A DNA stretch of 64,000 bases, taken from the NCBI RefSeq assembly GCF_021172145.1, contig NZ_CP089095.1, forward strand, positions 62,001-126,000, given 5' to 3'. This DNA is from Flavobacterium cyclinae. GTDB taxonomy: Bacteria; Bacteroidota; Bacteroidia; Flavobacteriales; Flavobacteriaceae. This document shows, one piece after another, positions 34,906 to 43,405 of the stretch. The position numbers and the translations under genes are program-made. Under the pieces are notes generated by a model that was not told the DNA's origin, did no database searches, and saw only the letters and a list, made by a program, of their open reading frames with translations. Every line of letters begins with the position of its first letter. The stretch's first letter is position 1.

Positions 34906-36861
34906 TCAAAATCCTAAATGAACTAAAATATAATTTTTTAATAGATTATGGAAAAATTTTTCTTGATCAGTATTTATGGTTATGGTTGTAAAATTTGTTG
35001 TATTTCTTAAAAACCCATCATCACATATAAAAATAGCTCTGTTTCCTTCTCCACAGGTCCAAATGGCGGGTTTTCCATTAGTGAATCTAGCGAGAACTTG
35101 TGCGCCAATTGGCAATGTATAAGCTGTACCACTAAATTCAGCACTTACTCCTGTTCCTTCTATTGCCACTCCCGCATTTGCAGTGCCCCAATAACTGCTA
35201 CTTAAAGCAATAGTTGAGTTTACGGTTGTTGGATTTGATCCTGCTACAAAAGTTCCTGTACCACCAAAAACGGCATGGTAATTATTTGAAGTTGTAATCG
35301 CATTTGCATTATTAGCATCTAATGTAATAATTGCAATACCTCCTAATGCAACATAATCTCTTATTCTTTGACAGTCTGATAATGATCTTGAACCTACAGT
35401 TTTATTAGGACCACATGCGATTATTTCTCTAGTGTTTCTCATGGTAAGAGGAGAAACTCCTGAATTAAAACTTGAAGTGTAATCATCATGCAGAATTCCA
35501 CCAATGGTATTAAAAATTCCAGAAGGACCATAATTTTGAGGAACTGTTTGTTGTCCAAATTGTGAAGTAGAGAAAAAAGCACTTCCATCTAAATATGCAA
35601 TTGAAATTACGCGTCCGTTAACAGGAATTGAAAACACACAAGTTTGTCCTCCAAAATTTACTTCAAAACTTGCTAAACCAGAAGAGTTAGGTATACCCGA
35701 TATCGAATATGTTAATATTCCACCACTCCCAGATGTCAAAGTTCCGGCAGATAATGTGGCAATTAATCCGGTAACCCCAGTTGAATTAATAGTATGACTT
35801 GTATATCCAACTCCATTTCCTCCTGTATAAGGCAAAGTCGTTGTTCCTGTATAAGGACTCCCTTGAGTTGCAGATGATGGAGAATGTGTAGCACCACTAC
35901 AGTTTAAACTACTTACGATTGGAGGTCCACTAATAACAATTTGAACATTTGATCCAGAACAATTAAGTCCATTGATAAAGTTACTTAAGTTAAATTGTGC
36001 ATTTCCAGTTGAATTTGGCGTTCCTGTTACAGTAAATACTAATGTGCCTCCAGAAGCATTTACAAAACCTGCAGGTAATGAAGCGGTTAAACCTGTTACT
36101 CCTGTTGAATTTATGTTTTGAGAAGCATATGCTCCTCCATTTGTTAGTATACTCAAAGAATAAGTTACTGTAATAGTTCCATTATAAGGAATTCCATTGC
36201 TACCAGAAGAAGGGTTTTCTACAACAGCAGTAGAACAATTAATGGTTGAACCAATGCGTGCTTTATCTATAGTTACAGAAAAACTACAAATTTTTCCGTC
36301 AAAACTAAAATTAAATATTGCTGATGCAGTATTTGAAATAGATACAAAAGGGTCTGGAGTTCCAGAAATTGTAAAAACGAAGTTTCCAGATCCTGTGGCT
36401 AATGTTCCGGCATTTAATGTAGCAGTTAAACCTGTTACACCTGTTGAAGCAATTGGAGTACCTTCAGAATAAGATGCGCCATTTCCTCCTAAATATGGTA
36501 TTGATACAGTTTTGTTATAAGGTAAACCAGCAACTCCATTTCCAGAAGGTGTTACAGTAAAAGGTGCATTACAAGGAATTGAACTAATTGTAGGTTCTAC
36601 ACTTGTATTACAAAGGGATTGCCATGTTATACCATTAAAAAATTCGAAACAAGAAATGGTGGTGTTGTAAATCATTAATCCATTTGCAGGAGCACTGATA
36701 GCGTTACGTTCTATAGTCGTAAGTCTTGGAACTAATAGTCCTTGTGTTGCACTATTAATGTCTAAAATAGAACTTGGATGCGGATTTGTAGTTCCAATAC
36801 CCACTTGAGAATAAGATTGCAAAATGCAAAATGTGATAATTGTTAAAAATATTTTTTTCAT
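34906..36861 (-). CDS. large secreted protein with three beta-sandwich-like repeats
   Basis: The 651-residue protein has a signal peptide ending near QSYSQ and then VGIGTTNPHPSSILDI, a Bacteroidota surface-protein start. Residues of about 90-410 contain three repeats of about 100 residues, each with a Cys near its beginning, PY-GT or PYNKT, NSTGVTGLTA-L-AG and FTISGTP. The last 230 residues form a different domain with IRDYVALGGIAIITLDAN and TCGEGNRAIFICDDGFL, which resembles a ThuA/amidotransferase-like fold; this is inference. The ATG at 36861 lies downstream of the promoter box. An ATG at 36867 is equally possible, while the TTG at 36888 overlaps the box. Confidence 0.75.
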   Translation of the reverse strand: MKKIFLTIITFCILQSYSQVGIGTTNPHPSSILDINSATQGLLVPRLTTIERNAISAPANGLMIYNTTISCFEFFNGITWQSLCNTSVEPTISSIPCNAPFTVTPSGNGVAGLPYNKTVSIPYLGGNGASYSEGTPIASTGVTGLTATLNAGTLATGSGNFVFTISGTPDPFVSISNTASAIFNFSFDGKICSFSVTIDKARIGSTINCSTAVVENPSSGSNGIPYNGTITVTYSLSILTNGGAYASQNINSTGVTGLTASLPAGFVNASGGTLVFTVTGTPNSTGNAQFNLSNFINGLNCSGSNVQIVISGPPIVSSLNCSGATHSPSSATQGSPYTGTTTLPYTGGNGVGYTSHTINSTGVTGLIATLSAGTLTSGSGGILTYSISGIPNSSGLASFEVNFGGQTCVFSIPVNGRVISIAYLDGSAFFSTSQFGQQTVPQNYGPSGIFNTIGGILHDDYTSSFNSGVSPLTMRNTREIIACGPNKTVGSRSLSDCQRIRDYVALGGIAIITLDANNANAITTSNNYHAVFGGTGTFVAGSNPTTVNSTIALSSSYWGTANAGVAIEGTGVSAEFSGTAYTLPIGAQVLARFTNGKPAIWTCGEGNRAIFICDDGFLRNTTNFTTITINTDQEKFFHNLLKNYILVHLGF

Positions 36862-36885
36862 ATTCATTTGTGTTTTGATGCAGGT

Positions 36886-36893
36886 CAAAACTA
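36886..36893 (-). promoter_or_regulatory. -7 box of promoter for the 34906-36861 gene
   Basis: On the minus strand TAGTTTTG matches TAnnTTTG, 24 bases before the chosen ATG. This excludes an upstream TTG as start. Confidence 0.5.
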
Positions 36894-36922
36894 CTTCTGT
36901 TGAACATGATAATAAAATACTA

Positions 36923-36930
36923 TATGTTTG
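36923..36930 (+). promoter_or_regulatory. -7 box of promoter for the 36984 regulator
   Basis: TATGTTTG matches TAnnTTTG, 53 bases before the ATG and 29 bases from the opposing box. Two ATTTAAACAAA words (near 36951 and 36970) lie downstream in the leader and could be a binding site. Confidence 0.45.
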
Positions 36931-36983
36931 TATTCCCTGTATTTAAACAAATTCCTTATATTTAAACAAAAAAATATAGATTA

Positions 36984-38066
36984 ATGACTTTATTAATTCC
37001 AATATTAACGGCTTTTGTTTTGGGCTTGCTTTTATTATTAAAGGGAAATAAATTGGCCAATAAAGCTGTTCGTTTTTTAGGATTGTATTTGTTGCTTTGG
37101 GCATTTGCTATATTGTTTTTTTTATTATCGACCGAAAAAATTTCATGGCTTTCAGAACAAGTATCGAATATTATAATGTTGCTTTTCTTTGTTTTTTTAT
37201 TAGCAATACCTCCTACCTTTTATTTATATAGTGCTTTTTTAATTGGAATTAAAAAAAATAAATTACTATCACACTACTATATTGTATTTTTACTATTATT
37301 TATCAATATATTTTCATTGTTATATATGGATTCAAATAAGAATCCTTTTATGAGAGAATTAAGTGAAAAATTAGTTACATATTCTAATTATCTGGCTTTA
37401 CTTTTTGTTTTTCCATTATTAAGTATTTATTATTTGTTTTTATCTATATCTGTTTTTAGAATTTACAAAAGGGACAAACAAATGGATGCAACTTTACCAG
37501 GGATTCATCCACAAAAATTACTACATTTTATTTTTGGGTACATTATTTTTATGATTTTGTTACTGATAAGTTTAACAGGTATTGTTCCTAGATTTTTTAA
37601 ATTATCATTTGAATTATATTCTGCTATTTATTTTATATATGTTGGTTATATTAGTTGGAAACAAGATCAACTTGATTTTGTAGCACAGCAAGAACAATTA
37701 GAAGCTAAAGAATCTGAAAAATATGCTCCCTTTTTTGAAGGTTTAGAAGAAAAATTAATAGCGATAATGAATACTGAAAAGCCATTTTTAGATGCTAAAC
37801 TTACATTAAATCAATTGGCTAAGAAAATAGGAAGTAATGAAAAATATTTGTCACTTTTCTTAAATTCTAAGTACGAAATGAATTTTGCCACTTACATCAA
37901 CTCTTTTCGAATTGAAGAAGCAAAACAACTTTTAGTACAAAAAGAAACCGCCAATTTCACAATTGAAACAATAGCAAATATGGCGGGATTTCATTCTAAA
38001 TCTTCTTTTAATACTGCCTTTAAGAAAGCAACAGGAAAAACTCCATCAGAGTTTAAAAACAATTAA
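36984..38066 (+). CDS. membrane-bound AraC-family transcriptional regulator, second copy
   Basis: The 360-residue paralogue of the 33828 regulator has seven N-terminal membrane segments (residues 3-220), a short charged linker (AQQEQLEAKESEKYAPF), and a C-terminal AraC domain. The helix-turn-helix units are LNQLAKKIGSNEKYLSLFL and IETIANMAGFHSKSSFN, ending in ATGKTPSEFK. Like the first copy it is divergent from a secreted protein gene. The stop codon overlaps that of the convergent reductase gene. Confidence 0.88.
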   Translation: MTLLIPILTAFVLGLLLLLKGNKLANKAVRFLGLYLLLWAFAILFFLLSTEKISWLSEQVSNIIMLLFFVFLLAIPPTFYLYSAFLIGIKKNKLLSHYYIVFLLLFINIFSLLYMDSNKNPFMRELSEKLVTYSNYLALLFVFPLLSIYYLFLSISVFRIYKRDKQMDATLPGIHPQKLLHFIFGYIIFMILLLISLTGIVPRFFKLSFELYSAIYFIYVGYISWKQDQLDFVAQQEQLEAKESEKYAPFFEGLEEKLIAIMNTEKPFLDAKLTLNQLAKKIGSNEKYLSLFLNSKYEMNFATYINSFRIEEAKQLLVQKETANFTIETIANMAGFHSKSSFNTAFKKATGKTPSEFKNN

Positions 38067-39115
38067 ACATCATCAAAATCAATTTTAATAGTAGCGGTTG
38101 TTGGATGTGCTTGACAAGCCAATGTTAATCCTTCTGCTAATTCTGCATCGGATAAAATTTGGTTCTTTTTCAAGACCGCTTCACCTTCTGTAATTCTACA
38201 AATACAACTGCTGCAAATTCCACCTTGACAAGAATATGGAACATCTAAACCTTGTTTCAACGCCGCTTCTAATAAAGTTTGCTTTTGACTCATTTCGAAA
38301 GTCGTTTCTTCATCATCAACTAAAATCGAAATTTTAGTGTGACCATCAGCGCTAGCAACGGTTTCTCCTTCGCTTGATGAAGTAGAAAACAATTCGAATT
38401 TAATATCAGAACTTGAAACGTTATTTTCTTTCAATGTATCCGAAACCAAATTAATCATCTCTTCTGGGCCACATAAATAGAATTTTGAAAACTCCATTTC
38501 AGCATGTTTGTTTTTCAAGATGAAATTTACGGTTGATTTATCAATTCTACCAAACAAAGCATTATCAGCAGTAGATTGACTGTAAACATATTGCACAAAC
38601 AAACGACCCACATATTGCAATTGTAAATCGTGTATTTGATTGTGGAAAATGGTGTCTTTTTCTGTTTTGTTTCCGTAAACTAATACAAAAGTACTATTTG
38701 GCTCTTCTTCTAAAACCGATTTTAAAATCGAATAAACAGGCGTAATTCCGCTTCCCGCTACAAATGCAGCATAATTTTTCTGACGTTCTGCTTTAGGTTC
38801 GAAAGTGAATTTTCCTTCTGGAGTTCCTACTTCAATAACGTTTCCAACCGCCAATTTATCATTAGCAAATTTAGAAAAGAAGCCGTTTTTTATTGCTTTA
38901 ACGGCTATTCGTAATTCGCCACTTTTTGGAGCAGAACAAATAGAATAGGCTCTTCTAATTTCTTGTCCGTCTAATGTTATTTTTAAGTTTACATATTGAC
39001 CAGCTACGAATTGATAATGTGATTTTAATTCTTCTGGTACATTAAATAGAATCGAAACCGCATCGGCCGTTTCTTTAATGATTTCTTTAATGCTTAATTT
39101 ATAAAATGATGACAT
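38063..39115 (-). CDS. PaaE-like flavin and 2Fe-2S reductase
   Basis: The 350-residue protein has a ferredoxin-NADP reductase module: FAD-binding RAYSICSAP, then FVAGSGITPVYSILKSV and YLCGPEEMI for the nicotinamide nucleotide. A C-terminal plant-type ferredoxin domain has four ligand cysteines in YSCQGGICSSCICR and LACQAHP. This is the layout of PaaE, which feeds electrons to phenylacetyl-CoA epoxidase. No paaABCD genes are nearby, so the partner oxygenase is unknown. It converges on an AraC-type regulator gene with overlapping stop codons. Confidence 0.85.
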   Translation of the reverse strand: MSSFYKLSIKEIIKETADAVSILFNVPEELKSHYQFVAGQYVNLKITLDGQEIRRAYSICSAPKSGELRIAVKAIKNGFFSKFANDKLAVGNVIEVGTPEGKFTFEPKAERQKNYAAFVAGSGITPVYSILKSVLEEEPNSTFVLVYGNKTEKDTIFHNQIHDLQLQYVGRLFVQYVYSQSTADNALFGRIDKSTVNFILKNKHAEMEFSKFYLCGPEEMINLVSDTLKENNVSSSDIKFELFSTSSSEGETVASADGHTKISILVDDEETTFEMSQKQTLLEAALKQGLDVPYSCQGGICSSCICRITEGEAVLKKNQILSDAELAEGLTLACQAHPTTATIKIDFDDV

Positions 39116-39205
39116 GTGATTTTATTTTTTACAAAAATACTATTTATCAAGAAAATAGAAGATAGATTATAGAAAATAGAGGTCAAAAAAATATACTTAA
39201 GAATG

Positions 39206-39229
39206 TTATGCATAAGAAAATTATGCATA
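39206..39229. promoter_or_regulatory. likely PadR operator: two ATGCAT palindromes
   Basis: TTATGCATAA (39206-39215) and TTATGCATA (39221-39229) hold two identical ATGCAT palindromes with centres 15 bases apart. They lie within an outer ATGT ... ACAT pair (39203 and 39229), the spacing style of known PadR operators. The second copy overlaps the -7 box, so a bound repressor would block transcription. Confidence 0.65.
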
Positions 39230-39235
39230 CATTTG
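39228..39235 (+). promoter_or_regulatory. -7 box of promoter for the PadR operon
   Basis: TACATTTG matches TAnnTTTG, 18 bases before the ATG at 39254, overlapping the second ATGCAT palindrome. Confidence 0.6.
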
Positions 39236-39253
39236 TTTTGAAAATATAATTTT

Positions 39254-39589
39254 ATGAAAAACTCTCAATTATACAAAGGCAGTTTAAACACCATTATAAT
39301 GAAGCTTTTAGAAGAGCAAGGCAGAATGTATGGCTATGAAATTACACAGAAAGTAAAAGAAATTACCAAAGGCGAATTGAATATTACCGAAGGCGCCTTG
39401 TATCCTGCTTTGCATAAATTAGAAGCCGATGGTTTATTAGATGTTGAGGTGGAAAAAGTAGATAATCGCTTAAGAAAGTACTACAAACTTACCGAAAAAG
39501 GCACCACAGAAACCGTAAACCGTTTAGCCGAATTAGAAGAATTCATCAAAAACATGCAAACGATTGTAAATCCTAAATTGAGTTATTAA
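39254..39589 (+). CDS. PadR-family transcriptional regulator
   Basis: The 111-residue protein is a short PadR-s winged-helix regulator. It starts with QLYKGSLNTIIMKLLEEQGRMYGYEI, followed by ITEGALYPALHKLEADGLL and RKYYKLTEKG, all family signatures, and a short dimerisation helix. It is the first gene of a five-gene operon with membrane proteins carrying HAAS-like N-termini, a partnership known from Gram-positive and Bacteroidota genomes. Two palindromes overlapping its promoter suggest autorepression. Confidence 0.92.
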   Translation: MKNSQLYKGSLNTIIMKLLEEQGRMYGYEITQKVKEITKGELNITEGALYPALHKLEADGLLDVEVEKVDNRLRKYYKLTEKGTTETVNRLAELEEFIKNMQTIVNPKLSY

Positions 39590-39590
39590 G

Positions 39591-40265
39591 ATGAAGTTGA
39601 CAGCAAAACAAATCTCCTACATTGAAAACTACATCAAAAGTTTCGACATCAAGTATTATGAAGTCTATATGGAAATACTTGACCACATGATTTTAAGTGT
39701 AGAAGCTATTTTGGAAGAAAATAATGAAATTTCTTTTGAAGATGCGGTTTTGAAAGCAAAAGTTGAAGGCTTTGGCAAAAAAGGTTTTAAAGGGATGATG
39801 AATGAAAAACAAAAACAAGCTCAAATTCAAGCCAGAAAGCTAAACAACAAAATGATTAAGGAATATTTTACATTTCCTAAAATTGTGATGACTTTGTCTG
39901 TTTTTGTTGGTTATTTATTGTTTTTGGAGTGTTTTGAAGACCCAAGGAAAGTTCATGCAATTATTTCTACAGCTCTTATGTTTTTTGGGTTTTCCCAGTA
40001 TTTATACTTCAAAAAATTTCAAAAAATCAAAAATTTTTACATTTTAAAAACTCACATGTTGAATTTTGCTTCAATGCTGTTATTTCCTATTTATCAATTA
40101 TCTAATACAATTTTAATTTTCGGGAAAGAGTCAATAGACTTTGATCATATTTTAACACGATTATTTATGACAATTGTTTTCACTTTTTTATGGATTTCGC
40201 TATTCGTTTACATTGAAATTAGAAAGAGAACAATAGAGGAATTAAAAACTCAAATTTTTGTTTAA
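39591..40265 (+). CDS. HAAS-like membrane protein, tandem copy 1
   Basis: The 224-residue protein has an N-terminal helical domain of about 85 residues (MKLTAKQISYIENYI, YYEVYMEILDHM, FEDAVLKAKVEGFG) like the HAAS signalling domain that accompanies PadR regulators. Four membrane segments follow at about residues 97-215. The gene starts one base after padR. The next two genes repeat this layout. A role in transmitting a membrane or envelope signal to PadR is inferred from context. Confidence 0.7.
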   Translation: MKLTAKQISYIENYIKSFDIKYYEVYMEILDHMILSVEAILEENNEISFEDAVLKAKVEGFGKKGFKGMMNEKQKQAQIQARKLNNKMIKEYFTFPKIVMTLSVFVGYLLFLECFEDPRKVHAIISTALMFFGFSQYLYFKKFQKIKNFYILKTHMLNFASMLLFPIYQLSNTILIFGKESIDFDHILTRLFMTIVFTFLWISLFVYIEIRKRTIEELKTQIFV

Positions 40266-40266
40266 G

Positions 40267-40887
40267 ATGAAGTTGACAGCAGAAAATATAAAATTCATAG
40301 ACAATTACCTTAAAAACAGCGAAGTCATTTATTACGACATTCGCATGGAAATGCTTGACCATGTTGCAACCGCTGTGGAACAAAAAATGGAAGCTGAAAA
40401 TATAGATTTTTACGATGCTTTCAAAAGTTATATGGTGGTGAATAAAAGAGAAATTTTAAAAGGGAATAAAGAGGAAGGGTTGTATTTTAAAGAACCATTA
40501 AAGAAGTTTGGCTTATTTGTAATTCAACCATTTCAATTGTTTTTGGCAGTTTGTACCTATCTAATGGTGTATTTTTTTACTCAATATTTCGGGATTAATG
40601 ATTTCACAAATTATTTTTATGTAATTGTAATATTTACTTATTTGATCTTGGGAATACTTCATTATTTGATAACTTGGAAGAAGAAGTTTTATTATATAGA
40701 TAAGAACTTCTCCATCATTTTTTTATTATATCAAATAGCAAATCCATTACATATAACAGCAAATGAAAGATTTATATCGTCTGTTATTTTCAATTCCATA
40801 CTCTTGTTTGTCTTCTTTGCTTTTCTCCGATTTTATTATTTAGAAATGAAGTCTTTTAAACAGAAAAACCAATTTTTATTCCAATGA
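40267..40887 (+). CDS. HAAS-like membrane protein, tandem copy 2
   Basis: The 206-residue product has the same N-terminal helical domain (MKLTAENIKFIDNYL, YYDIRMEMLDHVATAVE) and four membrane segments. The first 18 bases around its start (AAGATGAAGTTGACAGCA) are identical to those of copy 1. I chose the ATG at 40267, which gives the same MKLT start as the paralogues, over a TTG at 40258. It overlaps copy 3 by 4 bases. Function is unknown. Confidence 0.7.
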   Translation: MKLTAENIKFIDNYLKNSEVIYYDIRMEMLDHVATAVEQKMEAENIDFYDAFKSYMVVNKREILKGNKEEGLYFKEPLKKFGLFVIQPFQLFLAVCTYLMVYFFTQYFGINDFTNYFYVIVIFTYLILGILHYLITWKKKFYYIDKNFSIIFLLYQIANPLHITANERFISSVIFNSILLFVFFAFLRFYYLEMKSFKQKNQFLFQ

Positions 40888-41588
40888 AACTCACACCAGA
40901 ACAAATAGACCGTCTTTACAAATTCACCCGCCAACATTACGTAGAATGGTACGATTTGCAAACCGAGTTAGTAGATCATTTAGCCAATTCAATTGAAGTG
41001 CAATGGCAAGAAAACCCAAAAGTTTCTTTTGAAGATGCGTTGCAAATGGAGTTTAAAAAGTTTGGCATTTTTGGGTTCATGGATGTAGTAGAAAAACGGC
41101 AAGAAGCTTTAAATAAAAGATATAACAAAATTGTTTGGCAGCATTTTAAAGCCTTTTTTACGATTCCTAAGATTGTTATAACCCTTTTTTCATTTTTCTT
41201 GATGTTTTTCGTTTTTAGAAATTATGCTAATTCTGAAAATCTAATCTTAATTTTGTTTTTTGGAATATTAACTTTGTTTTGGATAAGCCTATTTTTACAA
41301 TCTAGAAAAAACAAAAAGCAATACCAAAAAACAGGAAAAAAATGGTTGCTTAAAGAAATTATTTTCGGTCATAGTTCTTTTGCAGGATTAAGTTATCTAC
41401 CAGTTCAAATTTTAATTAACACTGATTTTACTGATAATATTGGAATACTAAAAGCTACATTATTTAGTTTACTTTTTGTTTCCATGGCATTATGCGAATA
41501 TATTATTTTGGTAATCATCCCATCCAAAGCAGAAGACTATTTAAAAGAAACGTATCCCGAATATGCTTTAGAAAATGAAAGTATATAA
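40884..41588 (+). CDS. HAAS-like membrane protein, tandem copy 3
   Basis: The 234-residue protein has the N-terminal domain MKLTPEQIDRLYKFT, WYDLQTELVDHLANSIE and FEDALQMEFKKFG, then four or five membrane segments and a short acidic tail. The E-L-V/L-D-H motif is shared by all three copies. It overlaps copy 2 by 4 bases and the next gene by 14, so tight co-expression is expected. It is the most divergent copy. Confidence 0.7.
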   Translation: MKLTPEQIDRLYKFTRQHYVEWYDLQTELVDHLANSIEVQWQENPKVSFEDALQMEFKKFGIFGFMDVVEKRQEALNKRYNKIVWQHFKAFFTIPKIVITLFSFFLMFFVFRNYANSENLILILFFGILTLFWISLFLQSRKNKKQYQKTGKKWLLKEIIFGHSSFAGLSYLPVQILINTDFTDNIGILKATLFSLLFVSMALCEYIILVIIPSKAEDYLKETYPEYALENESI

Positions 41589-42759
41589 AATTGATAAAGT
41601 TTGGAGAATCATTACATGTGTATTAACTCCAGTAGCAATGATTCCGTTTGGGGTTTTATTACTATTCCCAATTATTCCAGATTTTAATTTTGATATTAAT
41701 AAAGATGTTTATTATTGGTTTCTTCTGCCTTTATCAGTCACTATGTTATTTGTGATAATCGTTGCTTTTGTAAACACTATTATTGGAAAATTTGTTATTG
41801 ATAAAAATAAAATTTACACAACAGGATTGTTTAATAACAAACAAATTTATTTTAATGATATAAAAGGTTATCGAATTACCGAACATTTCACTTTCATAGA
41901 ATCAATAAGTAATAAAACAAGAATAAAACTTAGTAATTATTATGAAAACAGAAATGAGCTTCATGATTGGCTTATTTGGAATTATAAAAATCTCAATGAG
42001 CTTGAAATAATACAAGAGAAACAGGAGATTTTAAGTAAACAAGATCTTGGATGGACCATTGAGGAAAGAGAATCTAAATTTTTGAAATATAAAAGATTAG
42101 CTAAAATTTTGAATTGGTCGGGAGGTATTATAGCCATTGGAACTACTCTACTTTTAAAGACATCAGATTACATAATTTTGCTGTGTATTGTTTATCCAAT
42201 TTTTTGCTTGTTAGCAATTTTATTCTCAAAAGGATTGTTAACATTAGATGAAAGGAATGAAGCAGTTTATCCAAGCGTTTTTTGGGCATTTTTTGCCCCA
42301 ACTTCAGTTATTTTTTTGAGAGCTTTAATGTATTTCAAAATTTATAATTACGACAATGTTTGGCTTTTAACCGCTGTAATTGCTTTTAGCTTTTTTTTCA
42401 CATTAATAATTAATAACCGAGGGTTTGTATTTAATAAATTTGAAAGAACATCAACCATTTTAATATTTTCTGTTTTTATTGTTTTTGGCTACAGTTTTGG
42501 TACTGTGATAAATTTAAATTATGCTTTAGATGATTCTCAACCTAAGAAATTTAAAACAATTGTGTTGGATAAAAGAATTACGAAAGGAAAATCTACAAAT
42601 TATTATCTTACAGTATCACCATGGAATAATCAAAAAGAGCCAAAAGAAGAAAACACGAACGAATCGGATTATGAAATAATAAAAAAAGGAGATACAATCA
42701 CTATAAATTTTTATGAAGGAAAGTTGAATATTCCTTGGTATGAAATAAAATTAGAATAA
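41575..42759 (+). CDS. polytopic membrane protein with PH-like segment
   Basis: The 394-residue protein has two membrane segments near the N-terminus (about residues 12-33 and 45-68). A PH-like beta region follows (FVIDKNKIYTTGLFNNKQIYFNDIKG is its core, residues 75-100 or so). More membrane segments lie at about 175-210, 225-275 and 295-315, with a soluble beta-rich C-terminus. It is the last gene of the PadR operon and is followed by a strong terminator. I do not recognise a named family. A membrane-associated envelope role is inferred from the company it keeps. Confidence 0.6.
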   Translation: MKVYKIDKVWRIITCVLTPVAMIPFGVLLLFPIIPDFNFDINKDVYYWFLLPLSVTMLFVIIVAFVNTIIGKFVIDKNKIYTTGLFNNKQIYFNDIKGYRITEHFTFIESISNKTRIKLSNYYENRNELHDWLIWNYKNLNELEIIQEKQEILSKQDLGWTIEERESKFLKYKRLAKILNWSGGIIAIGTTLLLKTSDYIILLCIVYPIFCLLAILFSKGLLTLDERNEAVYPSVFWAFFAPTSVIFLRALMYFKIYNYDNVWLLTAVIAFSFFFTLIINNRGFVFNKFERTSTILIFSVFIVFGYSFGTVINLNYALDDSQPKKFKTIVLDKRITKGKSTNYYLTVSPWNNQKEPKEENTNESDYEIIKKGDTITINFYEGKLNIPWYEIKLE

Positions 42760-42760
42760 T

Positions 42761-42790
42761 AAAAAAGCCTACTTTATGAGTAGGCTTTCG
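42761..42790. terminator. hairpin terminator between convergent genes
   Basis: AAAGCCTACT and AGTAGGCTTT pair perfectly around the loop TTATG. A-rich flank on the left; the right flank is weakly T-rich (CGTTTG). It ends the PadR operon and may serve the opposite thioesterase gene. Confidence 0.85.
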
Positions 42791-42794
42791 TTTG

Positions 42795-43307
42795 TTACTC
42801 CATAAACAACGCTTTTAATTCCGTTGCTTCGCTTGGTTTCATTTTTCCAGCTAAGACTAAGCTTAGTTGTTTTCTTCTTAATGCTGCGGCATAGCGTTCT
42901 TTTTCTAAATCTGTTTCTGGAACAATTGGTGGAACTGGAATTGGTCTTCCGGTTTCATCAACGGCAACAAAAGTATAAATCGCTTCGTTTGCTTTATTTT
43001 TAATTCCCGATTCACGGTCTTCAATCCAAACATCAATAAAAATTTCCATTGACGAGTTGAAAGTTCTGGAAACCTTAGATTCTACAGTCACCACACTTCC
43101 TAACGGAATAGCTCTGTTAAACGCCACGTGATTCACAGATGCCGTTACACAAATTCTACGGGAATGTCTTCTAGCGGTAATACTCGCTGCTCGGTCCATT
43201 CGCGCTAGCAATTCACCACCAAATAAGTTGTTCAATGGATTCGTTTCACCTGGTAAAACTAAGTCGGTTAAAGTCGTTATCGACTCTGAAGGAAATTTTG
43301 GTTGCAT
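42795..43307 (-). CDS. acyl-CoA thioesterase, hotdog fold (YciA/BACH-like)
   Basis: The 170-residue hotdog-fold protein has the acyl-CoA hydrolase motif TNPLNNLFGGELLARMDRAASI, seen here as NPLNNLFGGELLARMD, then TASVNHVAFNRAIPLG and a FVAVDETGRPIPVP stretch. It hydrolyses acyl-CoA thioesters in the cytoplasm; chain-length preference cannot be told. The start at 43307 (MQPKFPSES) is chosen because the promoter box at 43319-43326 lies between it and an upstream ATG. It converges on the PadR operon. Confidence 0.9.
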   Translation of the reverse strand: MQPKFPSESITTLTDLVLPGETNPLNNLFGGELLARMDRAASITARRHSRRICVTASVNHVAFNRAIPLGSVVTVESKVSRTFNSSMEIFIDVWIEDRESGIKNKANEAIYTFVAVDETGRPIPVPPIVPETDLEKERYAAALRRKQLSLVLAGKMKPSEATELKALFME

Positions 43308-43318
43308 TGTTTTTTTTG

Positions 43319-43326
43319 CAAAGATA
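43319..43326 (-). promoter_or_regulatory. -7 box of promoter for the thioesterase gene
   Basis: On the minus strand TATCTTTG matches TAnnTTTG, 11 bases before the ATG at 43307. It fixes the start codon. Confidence 0.55.
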
Positions 43327-43405
43327 ATGAGGAATTTTAAAATTAAATTCATAAAAAAATCCCAAAAAAGGGATTTTAATAATTATTACGCAAAGTGTTA
43401 AATAG

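Noticed and set aside
25634..39115. PaaK-like and PaaE-like genes as parts of a phenylacetate degradation pathway
   Set aside because: They are 11 kb apart in unrelated contexts. The PaaK-like protein is of the CapK type seen in polysaccharide loci, and no other paa gene is present.
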